64,000 bases of DNA from NCBI GenBank assembly GCA_963814355.1, contig CAWFCZ010000026.1, forward strand, positions 28,560 through 92,559, read 5' to 3'. This DNA comes from JADGOV01 sp963814355 (GTDB taxonomy: Bacteria > Actinomycetota > Actinomycetes > JADGOV01). Below, one piece after another: positions 16,246 through 25,697 of this stretch. The notes beneath the pieces are model-generated. The model did not search any database, had not been told where the DNA came from, and was given only the letters and a program-made list of their open reading frames with translations. How positions within the stretch are numbered: position 1 is the stretch's first letter; each line of letters begins with the position of its first letter. The translations under genes were made by a program, and so were the position numbers.

Positions 16246-16814
16246 ATGAGCACCATGACTGATGCTGTTGCAATGACTTCAGTCATTTCTGGTGCTCTAG
16301 TCGGTGGCGCCGGTATTGTCGTCACGTACCTCAGTGGCGAACGGGCAAGAAAGCATGAGCGTGAGCTGGCTCGTGAGGAACGCCAACAGCGTCGTACCGA
16401 AGATATGTACGTGGCACTGCTGACTGCATTGGCTGAAAGGCCACCGACAATGGCGGAATGGCGGAAGCAGAGAAAGCATGGCGCACGCTCGACGAATGGG
16501 TCGAGGCGACAAAAAAGTTCAATAGCCTCTGGCCGTCGTCGTCAGGCGAAGGCCATCGTTCTGAAACGGACCTTACGCCTGATCTCATAGCAAAAGTTCA
16601 CGCATTCGGCAGTGAAGAAGTTAACGAATTATTGAGGGAATGGACCAAGAAGCGGAAGGCAGTCCTTGGCATCCTGTTCGGCTTGGCCGCTAATGATCGG
16701 CCGAGGATAAAGAAGCCGACGCTGAGCGAGGGTCTCGAAGCAGAAGAGGCATTCGCCGATATTAATGAACGCCTGCGTCTTCAAGTTCGCCGTGAGCTCG
16801 CAAGGGGCGGTTAA
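16246..16814 (+). pseudogene. Hypothetical membrane-anchored protein split by a frameshift
   Basis: From ATG 16246 an N-terminal membrane helix (SVISGALVGGAGIVVTYLSG) is followed by a charged helix (RARKHERELAREERQQRR) and MYVALLTALAERPPTMAEWR. Near 16450 the frame moves by one. The sequence then continues sensibly (AEAEKAWRTLDEWVEATKKF, then LTPDLIAKVHAFGSEEVNEL) to a TAA at 16812-16814. Read together it is about 190 residues. GC content is clearly lower than in the flanks. The family is unknown. A programmed frameshift is possible, but no slippery site is visible. Confidence 0.55.
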
Positions 16815-16867
16815 TTCCGTGATGGGTGGGGCGGTGGGTGTCCCAGGGCTCGTCGACTACTCGTTGT

Positions 16868-17869
16868 TCAGTTCTCGCCGCTCGGACCTCGTCCGAGCCG
16901 ACTGGCGAGAGCGTAGGTGGCGTGTCGATCGAGGCTGTTGCGGGATCGGTCGTAGCGCCGGGTAGTCCGGGGGTCAGCTGGGGGTCAGCGTGACCAGCGA
17001 AGTCCTGGACGTCTCGGAATGGCACTCCGGCGTTGAGGGCGGCGGTAATGGCGCTGTGGCGCAGGCTGTGGGGGCTCAGCCGGTCAGTAGCGGGGAGCTG
17101 GGCCTTGCGGGCCAAACGGCGTACGAGGCGCCAGGCGCTCGGTTCGGTGAGGCGCCGGCCGTTGCGGTCGAGGAAGATCGGTCCGCTCGTGCGCTCGCCG
17201 ATGTAGGTCTCCAATGCCCTGCCGGTGGCGGGCGCAGGCGCCTCGGTGCTGCGCTTACCTCCCTTGCGAGTGAGTTCGAGTACCCGGTGCCCAAAGTCGT
17301 GGGTCAGGTGCTCGATATCTCGGGACAGGGCCTCACCGATACGCAGGCCATTGAGGGCCAACAGCGTCATGAGCGCAGCTGAGCGCAGGCCGTCTGCCTC
17401 GGCAGCTTCCAGGAGCTTGACCAGCTCCTTCTCGTCGAGGCCAACTGTGGAGGAGTGCTCTGAGACCTTGGGGCGCTTGACTCGGACGATGGGGGAGGAC
17501 TTGATGAGACCGGCGTCGACCACTGCGTACTCGTAGAGGCCCGATAGACACGACAGGCGCCGAGCGATGCTCGAAGCTGCCGCCGGCTTGCCGGTCTTCG
17601 GCTGGGGGACTTCGGTCAGGTCCCCTATCCAGCGATCCACGTGGTGGCGCTGGGCCCGGAGCGGGTGGACGCCGGCCCCGTTGCACCAGGCGTACCAGGC
17701 ACGGATGTCGCTGAAGTAGGCCCGTCGGGTATGGCCACGGAAGCCGACGAGGAAGGCGGCAGCGAGCCGCCAAGCCGGGGTCAGAATCCAGCTCGGGGAC
17801 GCCCAGAGCGCCACCGGGTAGACGTTCGAGGCCTACGGCGGACACACCTGGCTGGCTGATCTCCATCAT
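16868..17869 (-). pseudogene. Tyrosine recombinase inactivated by an 11-bp duplication
   Basis: The body has the XerC/D-type core-binding region (GHTRRAYFSDIRAWYAWC) and catalytic residues: Arg in LNGLRIGEAL, Lys in TRKGGK, HSLRHS, and His in FAGHADP. Immediately after GHADP an 11-bp tandem duplication (GCTGACCCCC plus one base, repeated, at about 16973-16994) shifts the frame. The natural ending TTRRYDRSRNSLDRHATY with the nucleophilic Tyr is therefore lost. It is still legible in the other frame, ending at 16868. A second frame change near 17780 separates the ATGATG start at 17869 (overlapping the upstream stop) from the body. Confidence 0.85.
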
Positions 17870-18669
17870 CAGGCGCCCCCATAGGGGCTGCGGCGGCGCT
17901 GGTCGTAGAGCCGTAGCGCTGCGTTGGTGAAGGTGAACGGGACCTGAACCACCGTCAGCACTTGATCGACGTCGGTGGTGAGGCGGACGTCGAGGACGTC
18001 GGCCTCGGTGGTCCGTGACATCTCCTCCCGTTGGAGGAAGGAAAGTGATGCCCAGTACCGGCCGTGAGTGAGGCCGCTACAGAGCCGCCACATGAGGGCC
18101 GAGAAGTCCCCACCTAACTTGGTGGCCTCGCCCGCATGATGGACCACGGACTCGTAGCTGAACTGGCCGCAGACGTCATTGGGGTCGAGTTCCAGCGCTA
18201 TAGCCAGGGACCGGATCTCGGCGATCCGCTGTTCGGCGGTGCGCTTGCCCTCGAAGACCTTGGCTGGCACAAGCTTGCGGACGTGGCCTGACTCCCAGGC
18301 CTCATGTCGGGCCAGTTTGAGTCGTCGGCGCAAGCGTTCGGGGCGTTGCGGGGGAGCTAGCAGCCAGACGGCGGTCGCAGCGTTCTCGATCGCTGACCGT
18401 AGGAGGGTGTAGGGAGCGTAGGGGTGCAGCACCCGGGCATCGCCTAGGAGCGACTTGACGGCGTGGAGATGGTCAACGGCGTGGGTGATCCCGTTCCAGG
18501 CGGCGTGTGCAACCTGAAGCTCGGGACTCTTTCGGCCATCACCAGCAAGAGGACTTCCGGGCTCGACCTCTGGGGAGGTGCGCCCTGTCATGGCGAGCCA
18601 CTCGTCGATGGTGGCGAACATCGCACCGCCGTCGAGGACGAGTCCCGTCCCCGCTCCCCTGTCGGCCAT
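17869..18669 (-). CDS. Conserved hypothetical protein coupled to a tyrosine recombinase
   Basis: A 266-residue protein. The central part is helical (LHPYAPYTLLRSAIENAATA, then WLLAPPQRPERLRRRLKLAR) and ends near LCSGLTHGRYWASL. The pattern recalls actinobacterial proteins with a RSAIENAA helix and GLTHG, whose role is unknown to me. The start is ATG 18669, and the stop (17871-17869) overlaps the recombinase start as TGATG. The IS1595 element inserted 13 bases upstream of the start, so its native promoter is now separated from it. Confidence 0.6.
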   Translation of the reverse strand: MADRGAGTGLVLDGGAMFATIDEWLAMTGRTSPEVEPGSPLAGDGRKSPELQVAHAAWNGITHAVDHLHAVKSLLGDARVLHPYAPYTLLRSAIENAATAVWLLAPPQRPERLRRRLKLARHEAWESGHVRKLVPAKVFEGKRTAEQRIAEIRSLAIALELDPNDVCGQFSYESVVHHAGEATKLGGDFSALMWRLCSGLTHGRYWASLSFLQREEMSRTTEADVLDVRLTTDVDQVLTVVQVPFTFTNAALRLYDQRRRSPYGGA

Positions 18670-18690
18670 CTGGTGCAGGATAATGCCCTT

Positions 18691-19808
18691 CCGGGCTATT
18701 CATCTGACCGGACTACGCTGAGGACTCGTGAGCGAGTATCGGCCGCGAGCTGGGGTGCACTACCCACGCTCGGCCGGTGAGCTCCGATCCTGGTTCGGCA
18801 CCGATGCCGACTGCCTGGACTACCTGGACTGGCTGCGCTGGCCGCACGGGTTCGTCTGCCCCGAGTGTGGCCAGGCCGGTGGGTGGCGAGTGGCTGACGG
18901 CCGCCACAAGTGCTCCGGTTGTGGCAAGCGAACCGCGGTGACCGCGGGCTCGCTGTTCGACCGTCGCCGTACGCCGCTGACGGTGTGGTTCGAGGCAATC
19001 TGGCTGTTCGCGTGGGGCAAGGACGGCATGTCCGCGTTGAGCCTGCAGCGCAGCTTGCAGATCGGCTCCTACGCGACCGCCTGGGCGATGCTGCACCGGC
19101 TGCGGGCAGTGCTGATCCGCCCGGGCCGAGACCGCCTGACAGGGACGGTGAAGGTCGACGAGACCTACATCGGAGGCGAGGAGCCGGGCCTTGCCGGCGG
19201 ACGCGCGAAGGGCAAGAAGGCCCTTGTAGGCGTGGCTGTTGAGGTCTTCGAGCCACGCGGGATCGGGCGAGCTCGCATGCAGAATCCTCACCGATGCCTC
19301 CGCGGAGAGTCTGGGCGCGTTCGTGACCGCCCACGTCGAGCCGGGCACCCATGTGATCACCGACGGCTGGCCGAGCTACCGCGGCCTGACCGCGCTCGGG
19401 TACGCCCACGAGCCCCGCAGCCAACGCGCCGCACGCAATCGCGGGGAGGATCCCGGCCAGTTGCTGCCGGTGGTGCACCGGGTCGCATCGCTGGCCAAGC
19501 GCTGGCTGCTGGGCACCCACCAAGGAGGCGTCCAAGACGAGCACCTGCCCGACTACCTCGACGAGTTCGTCTTCCGGTTCAACCGGCGTCACTCACGCAG
19601 CCGCGGCATGGTTTCCTATCGCGTCCTGCAGCTGGCCGTGGCCCACGAGCCGGTGCGCTACCGCGACCTGGTGGCCAACCCGCAACCCAAGCCGGTGCCA
19701 CCGCGCCCGCCCGGTCGCCGTGGCCACCCGCCGACGCTGGACCAACCCAGCGCTAACCGCCCTTGGCGGCCGCTGACCTGCATTAGTCCGGTCAGATGAA
19801 TAGCCCGG
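18691..19808 (+). mobile_element. IS1595-family insertion sequence with 25-bp inverted repeats and 8-bp target duplication
   Basis: The ends CCGGGCTATTCATCTGACCG... (18691-18715) and its exact reverse complement (19784-19808) are 25-bp perfect inverted repeats. Both ends are flanked by the direct repeat ATGCCCTT (18683-18690 and 19809-19816). An 8-bp duplication is what IS1595 elements make. The element is 1118 bp and carries one transposase gene. Outside the duplications, GCAGGATA (18675-18682) and TATCCTGC (19817-19824) are reverse complements, so the target was the loop of a palindrome. Confidence 0.92.
18728..19799 (+). pseudogene. IS1595-family transposase, frameshifted
   Basis: The N-terminal zinc ribbon (FVCPECGQAGGWRV, then HKCSGCGKRTAVTAGSLFD) precedes the DDE-type catalytic core (GTVKVDETYIGGEEPG, then THVITDGWPSYRGL). 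The C-terminus has DYLDEFVFRFNRRHSRSRGM, with the typical NRR motif. Near 19265-19280 the frame changes by one: the first frame reads GIGRARMQ, and the second resumes at ILTDASAESLGAF. Either this is an inactivating indel or a sequence error. Programmed frameshifting is not usual in this family. Start ATG/GTG at 18728. Confidence 0.9.
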
Positions 19809-19902
19809 ATGCCCTTTATCCTGCGGGTGGGGGAGGCTCGCCGGCGGGCTTCGGTACCCTTGCCCGGCCCGGCAACTCTCCCCCGCACGAAGGCCAAAGC
19901 TC

Positions 19903-20016
19903 ATGGCTGAACAGCCGCCGCTAACTCCTCCTGGTCTGCCGAACTGGGTGGCGTCCGGTGTTGTCGGTGGGGCGGCGTGGGCGGCCGTGCAGGCCATGGC
20001 CGCCGACGTACGCTGA
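19903..20016 (+). CDS. Possible 37-residue small protein
   Basis: ATG 19903 opens a short frame (PPGLPNWVASGVVGGAAWAA) with a weakly hydrophobic segment and stops at 20014-20016. The same frame is open again to 20265. The ribosome binding site is poor. It lies just right of the IS1595 target duplication and could be the start of a gene ended by a nonsense mutation. Confidence 0.25.
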   Translation: MAEQPPLTPPGLPNWVASGVVGGAAWAAVQAMAADVR

Positions 20017-20067
20017 CGACTGCACCCTCGGCGCACAGCAAGTCGCCTCGAGGCGAGGGCGCTCGCC

Positions 20068-20265
20068 TTGGACTGCCTGGGTTACCACTACGGAACCGGG
20101 CTGGCCGTAGAAGTGACTGGTGAGACCCGTGGCAGTGACGGAAGCTGGACGATTGACGTCGAGGACCTTGATGGGTCGACGAGCTACTCGGTTGAGGTTC
20201 CCGTCAACCCGGGCGGTGTGGAGGAGCTGGCGTATCGCCGAGTGCCGAGGGCGGTCAATCCGTAA
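20068..20265 (+). CDS. Small hypothetical protein or gene remnant
   Basis: The frame reads DCLGYHYGTGLAVEVTGETR, then WTIDVEDLDGSTSYSVEVPV, a beta-rich sequence with natural-looking codons. It lacks a good start: TTG 20068 is available, but coding-like sequence (LEARALALD) continues upstream to a stop at 20014. It may be the 3' end of an interrupted gene. No family recognised. Confidence 0.35.
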   Translation: MDCLGYHYGTGLAVEVTGETRGSDGSWTIDVEDLDGSTSYSVEVPVNPGGVEELAYRRVPRAVNP

Positions 20266-20439
20266 CCCGGTAGTCCCACCCAACGTCGGGTCGGATGCCT
20301 CAACCCCGATTGACACCCAGTACACAACGTCCTTGTGTACTGGGTGTCGCAGCGGCCCCGCCGCCTGCCGACGGCCGGCTACGGTCGGCTGGGTGACCGA
20401 GGGCGACCACAGCGGAGAGGTGGCCGACATGCTCGATTG

Positions 20440-20761
20440 CCAGCTGCGGCACCGGCGTCCCCGCCCCGACCGCCGGCGGCCACGGCGGCGAGCTGGCCGC
20501 CCGAGCCCTGGACCAGGCGCTGATCTACCCGCCGTCACCCACCCCGAGCGGCTTCGCTGGCGCGCTGGCCCTGGCCGGCACCACCGCCCACCCTGACAAC
20601 GGCGACGCGGGGTGGATGGGTTGGGGCCGCCGCCCCGGCTGGTCATGCCGTGGGGGCGGGTCGCCCTCGCGGAGCATCTGACCGCCGGCGAGGCGGCCGT
20701 ACCCGGCCGGGCGCTGCGCGTCGGCACCACCTACCTCAGCAGCCAACTCACCACCGGCTGA
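20440..20761 (+). pseudogene. Gene remnant sharing a C-terminus with 36294-36465
   Basis: One frame reads GELAARALDQALIYPPSPTP and DNGDAG. After a frame change it continues LGPPPRLVMPWGRVALAEHL, then RALRVGTTYLSSQLTTG and a stop at 20759-20761. The last 55 residues closely match the minus-strand remnant at 36294-36465. The parent family is unknown to me. The two copies form a long inverted repeat about 15.6 kb apart. Confidence 0.55.
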
Positions 20762-21165
20762 CCGGCCGCGACTGCGGGTGCCGCAGCCGGCGGCTTGGCG
20801 TTAGGGGTGTCACCGCGGTGTCACGGCTGCCAGCGGGGGTGGGGAAGGGCAGTCGTTCCTTTCCGATGGAGATTCAGCCCCGATGGTCACTACATCCCGA
20901 ACCCGGCCGGCGCCGGCCGTCAGCGTCGGGCGCGGGCTGACGGCGTACAACGTCACTGGGTACGGCGGCGCGTCCCGGGTGCTGGCCGGTTGCTGCACCA
21001 GTACCTTCCCGGCGGCGGCGGGACCGACCCGCGTTGCCGCAGCTGTCCGAGGCGGAACTCCGCGAGCTGTTGGTAGATCCGCCATAGTGCGTCGGGCCAT
21101 GCAAGCAGCGTGAGGCGCGCCGCCCACCAGTGAGGGTCCAGGAAGCGGGATCAGTCGACTGGACG
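20762..21165. other. Stretch without a convincing gene
   Basis: Several frames stay open because of GC content, but none has coding character, a plausible start and a recognisable motif. It lies downstream of the type III restriction operon (which reads leftwards) and may hold its terminator. No hairpin with a T tract was seen. Confidence 0.4.
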
Positions 21166-23877
21166 CTACGGCAGCGACTCCGCCGTGCTCACGACCTTGA
21201 AGTCGACGCCCAGAGCACTTTCAAAATGCCTCTGGCCGCACTGGACCTTCCGCCGTTCCGTCTCCGACAGAAGCCAGGGGTCGTCCACGGACTTCGTTTC
21301 GCGGACAAGGTAGAGGCGTTGCTGGGACTGCCCATGCTCGTCGCGCTCCTCCATTACAAGCGCCCAGTCCGGGTTGTAGCCGCCTACCGGCGTCCGGACC
21401 TTGAACCAGTTCGGCAACTTCGCGTACAGCAGCACGTCGTCGCGGGACTCGAGCCCCTCGACGAAATCACGCTCCACTTGGGAGTCGCTGACCACCTGGT
21501 CGTAGAGCCCGTGCGGTGAGGGCACCAGGTACTCCTCCCAACTCGTCACCTCGTCGGCAAGCGATGCCATCTCGTAGAACTCCCCGCTCTGCACGTACTT
21601 GATCCCGTCGACAAGCTGCTCGGCGGAGGCCCGCCGCAGCGCGTTCGCCACAACTACACATATGCCGTGCGGGTTCTCCATGAAGCCGGGAACGTGCTTC
21701 ACGGCGGCGAGCACGCGCGTAACCGTCCGCCTGGTCAGCCGGACGGGGTTGGATGACGTCGCCAAGATGTCCTGCACTAACTGCGTCATATTCGGCAGGG
21801 ATGACGGCGTCTCGGCGGCGGTCGTGGCTGCCTTTCTGGCCGTCAGCACGACTGCCGAGAGCTTGTCTGCTGCGTCGTCGAGGTGGACTGCGGCCTTCTG
21901 AAGATAGATCTTCGGGGCCTCAACAGCCGCCCGTTCGATGATGGGCACGGCCTCCGCCACGAGGCGATCCGTGTCGATGCTCACGGTGTAGCGCGTCTTG
22001 GCACTGATGCGGGACCACAACTGCACGAAGTCATCCGACAGCGTGGCCGCTTTGCGCAACGAGGCCTGCCCACGCTTGCGCGCGTCCGGCGGCGGGGGCG
22101 GGAGCGTCTGGCCGGGCGCGTCCTCCTGTAGCTCGGCCTGGAGTCCCTCGACGTAGCTTTCGTAGCTCTCGTTAGCGACCACGGTGAGTACGTTTACGTT
22201 CTCGTCGAAGACCCGGGATCCGTCGCTATCGACGCATAGCCGCACGCCACGGCCGATCTCCTGCCGCTTCCTGATGTCGGAGCGCGCTGCGGCAAGCGTG
22301 CAGATCTGGAAGACGTTCGGATTGTCCCACCCTTCACGAAGCGCGCTGTGCGAGAAGATGAAGCTGACAGGCTCATCCATGGAGAGCAGGCGCCTTTTGT
22401 TGCGCATGATGAGCTGGAAGGCCGCTTCGTCCTCCTTGCTGTCCCCGCTGGAGTCGATCGCCTTTGTACCCTTCTTCGTCCTGCGTTCAGCGAAGTACGC
22501 GGCTTGCACATCTGTGACTTGCATCGACGCGAACTGCGGGAAGCCCGCTTTCAGCTCGTCGAAGACCTCCGCGAAGGCCTGACGGAGGGGCGCCTCCTCT
22601 CCCTGATAGTTGGCGACGTGGTCGATGAAGAAAAGCGACAACACCTTGATGCCCTGCTTGGACAGTCGGCGCTGCTTCAGCATGTGCTCTCGCACGGTGT
22701 AGCGGATCTGCTCCTTGACCAGTCGCGCCCTGTCGACCCCCCACTCCTCCCCGAGCGCGATCTCCTCCCCGTTCTCGAAGCGGACGAAGCTCTGCCCACT
22801 GTTGATCTCCTCAACGCAGTAGTCGTTGTATTCCTGGCGCTTGGTGATGTCACCGAGATTGATCCCGGGCTGAACGAGCGCCGGCTTGGCCTTGACGGCG
22901 CCCGACGCCAGCCGCTGGTGAACCTCGACCTTGGCGCTGATCTTCTTGCCCACGGCGCTGATGCTGATGAGGCGCAGATATGGCTGGTTGGCGTCCAGAT
23001 CAGACAGTACGGACGCGACCTCGATCCGCTTCACCAGGCCACCACGGTAAGCGTCGTACGGCGTCAAGCGGTGGATCAAGTAGTACGACTTCCTGTGCGT
23101 CGCGCTGAACCGCAGGGCCGCCATCGGCGCCAGACTCGCGAGGGCCTCGACGCTCTGTTCGCTCTCCATGTTCTGTGGCTCGTCGAGTAGCAGAATCGGC
23201 CTGGTTGCCTGAAGCAGATGCAGAGGCGTCTCTCCCTGCAGTCGGTCGCTTGCCCTCTTGATGACGTTTCCTGACTTGTTGAACGAATCCAGCGTCATGA
23301 TCAGAAACTCGACCGCATCGCTCAACGCGAACTGTCGCACCGTCGTCGGCGTGGTTGAGGAGTACGTGGATACCCGGTAGGGCGTAGCCGGATACAGCTC
23401 CTTTAGGTGCGTCGCCAGGGAGGCGAACGCCTCGTTCACCGTCTCGCGAACGGCCACACCGGGCACCACGATGATGAACTTCCGGAATCCGAAGTTGCGA
23501 TACAACTCCAGCGCGGTCCGTATGTAGACGTACGTCTTGCCGGTACCAGTCTCCATCTCCACGGCGAAGTTCGGAAACGTCACATCCGTCTGTATCCCGC
23601 CCACGTCGGCAGATGCAGTGATCCATCCGCTCCTGTCGTCGGCGGGCTCCGGCGTCAAGCCGCCCTCGGCTTGGATCCGTCGCACGTTGTCGAAGATGAC
23701 CTGACGCGGCAGCAAGTCTCCGTTCGACACTGCGGTAGCCGTGCCGATGAGTTCAAAGGACGGCGCATCCCGCTTGGGCTGCCCTTCGAACACCCCCACG
23801 GCTGATTGGATCGCGTCTAGCTGGTGCTGCTGTGCGGGATCGAACTGGAAGTCCATCAGATTGACTTGAAGCGGCAC
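21166..23877 (-). CDS. res: Type III restriction enzyme, Res subunit
   Basis: A 903-residue superfamily 2 helicase-nuclease. Walker A METGTGKT is at residues 108-115, the DEAD-box variant is DEPQNMESEQ (about 232-241), motif III is SATH, and helicase motif VI is QEIGRGVRLC. The C-terminus has a PD-(D/E)XK nuclease: NPDWALVMEE followed by LYLVRETKS. It needs Mod and ATP to cut DNA. ATG 23877 lies inside the mod gene, an overlap of 22 bases. Length and domain order are normal, and no frameshift is visible. Confidence 0.93.
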   Translation of the reverse strand: MPLQVNLMDFQFDPAQQHQLDAIQSAVGVFEGQPKRDAPSFELIGTATAVSNGDLLPRQVIFDNVRRIQAEGGLTPEPADDRSGWITASADVGGIQTDVTFPNFAVEMETGTGKTYVYIRTALELYRNFGFRKFIIVVPGVAVRETVNEAFASLATHLKELYPATPYRVSTYSSTTPTTVRQFALSDAVEFLIMTLDSFNKSGNVIKRASDRLQGETPLHLLQATRPILLLDEPQNMESEQSVEALASLAPMAALRFSATHRKSYYLIHRLTPYDAYRGGLVKRIEVASVLSDLDANQPYLRLISISAVGKKISAKVEVHQRLASGAVKAKPALVQPGINLGDITKRQEYNDYCVEEINSGQSFVRFENGEEIALGEEWGVDRARLVKEQIRYTVREHMLKQRRLSKQGIKVLSLFFIDHVANYQGEEAPLRQAFAEVFDELKAGFPQFASMQVTDVQAAYFAERRTKKGTKAIDSSGDSKEDEAAFQLIMRNKRRLLSMDEPVSFIFSHSALREGWDNPNVFQICTLAAARSDIRKRQEIGRGVRLCVDSDGSRVFDENVNVLTVVANESYESYVEGLQAELQEDAPGQTLPPPPPDARKRGQASLRKAATLSDDFVQLWSRISAKTRYTVSIDTDRLVAEAVPIIERAAVEAPKIYLQKAAVHLDDAADKLSAVVLTARKAATTAAETPSSLPNMTQLVQDILATSSNPVRLTRRTVTRVLAAVKHVPGFMENPHGICVVVANALRRASAEQLVDGIKYVQSGEFYEMASLADEVTSWEEYLVPSPHGLYDQVVSDSQVERDFVEGLESRDDVLLYAKLPNWFKVRTPVGGYNPDWALVMEERDEHGQSQQRLYLVRETKSVDDPWLLSETERRKVQCGQRHFESALGVDFKVVSTAESLP

Positions 23878-25697
23878 TGGAGCGCGAGGTTGGCTGCTGC
23901 TGTGTCGTCCAGTGCGGTTTCCCTACAGACGAGGGTGTCACTGGATTCGAGAGACAGCTCGCTCTGCAGTTGCTCCGGTTCCACAGCGTCGGCAAGGCAG
24001 ACGATCAGGCGAGTCGACTGCCCAGCACCCTTAACGACCAAGGTGTCCTTCACCGCGGCGGGTTGAAGAGTCGCTGTTAGGTGACGCGCTTCGGAGATCA
24101 CGACCTCCCATGCCACAGCCTCCGGCGTCCAGCCAGGGATCAGCCGATCCTCGTCCTGTAGTAGTGCTGCGACGTACTCCTCGGCGCGCTCTGTCGGCGC
24201 GACAGGTACGGACGTGAGCGGGCGGATGTTAGAAGCTGTCAGTGCGAAGTAGCGGAAGCCCGTGTCAACCTCGCCACCCACGGCCTTGCCCGCTCGCCGG
24301 AGCCGTTCGGCGGTGATGCCCGCGATCGTCTTGAACGCCGGACGATCTGTGGGCTCCGGAAGCTGCACCAGAAGAAAGCGCCGACTTCCGCCGTCTTCTG
24401 CGTTCTGGGCCATCACCGCGTGCCCTGTCGTCCCGGAACCCGCGAAGAAGTCCAGGACCAGGTCCTCATCCTTTGCACTAGTACACAGCCGGACTAGACG
24501 CTTGATGAGCTTGGTCGGCTTGGGGTTGTCGAAGACGCCAGCCAGGTTCAGGTCCTTCAGCTCGTTGTTTGCTTCGTGCGTATGGCCGGCATCCTCGTGC
24601 GACCAGATGGTGACCGGCGTGACGCCGTCCTTGATGTCTGACAGGAAGGTCTTGCGAGATGGCTGCGCCTCTCCGTCCTTGCCGAACCGAATCTCATCGT
24701 CCTCGAAGAAGCGATCCAGCGACGCGTGCGAGAAGCGAGAGAAGGTTCCTGCCGGAGGGCGCCACTCAACACCGTTGCTGAATACGTGCACGAAGTCGCG
24801 ATCCCGCCCGCTCTTCGCGTGGAGCGGTGTCGCTTTCCATGGCCCCTTGCTGTGGTTGTTCGGGTTGCGGTAGGCCTTCTTCTGCGCCTCGTTGCGGGGC
24901 TCGGCGTTCAGCACGACTTCGTTCCGGGACTTCCCGTAGATCAGAATGTAGTCGTGGGTGGCCGAGAACCACGTGGCGTCGTTGCTGCGGGTGTACTTCT
25001 TCTGCCAGATCACGGACGCGATGAAGTTCTCCTCACCAAACACTTCGTTCATGAGCTGCCGAAGGTTGTGGACTTCGTTGTCGTCGATGCTCACACAAAT
25101 CACGCCGTCGTCACGGAGTAGCTGCCGGGCGACGAACAGCCGCGGGTACAGGAACGATAACCACCGCGAGTGCACCCGGCCGGAAGTCTCCAGCTTCGTT
25201 GTGGTTGCGGCCCCCTCCTCGGTCACCTGCCCTGTCAGTTCCAGGTAGGGCTTGATCGGCGACGCGTAGTTGTCGGGGTAGATGAAGTCCTTCCCGGTGT
25301 TGTAGGGGGGATCGATGAAGATCATCTTCACCTGGCCGAAGTAGCCTGCGTGGAGCAGCTTCAGTACCTCCAGGTTGTCGCCCTCCACGAAGACGTTCTT
25401 GGTTACCTCGAAGCTCACGGACGCCTCTGGAATGGCCCTCAAGGTGGCGTCCACTGGCGCCTGGAGGTTCCGCAAGGCGTCGCGCCTCCCTGCCCACGAG
25501 AAGAGGAAGCGTTCCCCCTCGCCGCTCGCGGTGAGGCCCAGGGCGTCAAGGAGCGCCGCCGGGTCCAGAGCGCCCTCCACGACCGCCTCCGGGACGAGGT
25601 GCGAGACCGCCGCGAGTCGCTCCTCCCAGGCGCTGGACGGGCCGGGCTCGTACGCAGTCTCGGAAATCATTGGGCTTTGTTGCTCCTGCTCATCCAT
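23856..25697 (-). CDS. mod: Type III DNA methyltransferase, Mod subunit
   Basis: A 613-residue N6-adenine methyltransferase of the beta class. Catalytic DPPY is at residues 129-132 (IFIDPPYNTGKDFIYPDNY), and the cofactor-binding VLDFFAGSGTTGHAV lies near residue 425, so the order is motif IV before motif I, as in Mod proteins. The region between carries the target-recognition domain (VIWQKKYTRSNDATWFSATH). It modifies one strand of an asymmetric site and gives Res its specificity. Overlaps of 8 bases with the upstream gene and 22 with res show a tight three-gene operon. Confidence 0.93.
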   Translation of the reverse strand: MDEQEQQSPMISETAYEPGPSSAWEERLAAVSHLVPEAVVEGALDPAALLDALGLTASGEGERFLFSWAGRRDALRNLQAPVDATLRAIPEASVSFEVTKNVFVEGDNLEVLKLLHAGYFGQVKMIFIDPPYNTGKDFIYPDNYASPIKPYLELTGQVTEEGAATTTKLETSGRVHSRWLSFLYPRLFVARQLLRDDGVICVSIDDNEVHNLRQLMNEVFGEENFIASVIWQKKYTRSNDATWFSATHDYILIYGKSRNEVVLNAEPRNEAQKKAYRNPNNHSKGPWKATPLHAKSGRDRDFVHVFSNGVEWRPPAGTFSRFSHASLDRFFEDDEIRFGKDGEAQPSRKTFLSDIKDGVTPVTIWSHEDAGHTHEANNELKDLNLAGVFDNPKPTKLIKRLVRLCTSAKDEDLVLDFFAGSGTTGHAVMAQNAEDGGSRRFLLVQLPEPTDRPAFKTIAGITAERLRRAGKAVGGEVDTGFRYFALTASNIRPLTSVPVAPTERAEEYVAALLQDEDRLIPGWTPEAVAWEVVISEARHLTATLQPAAVKDTLVVKGAGQSTRLIVCLADAVEPEQLQSELSLESSDTLVCRETALDDTAAANLALQCRFKSI

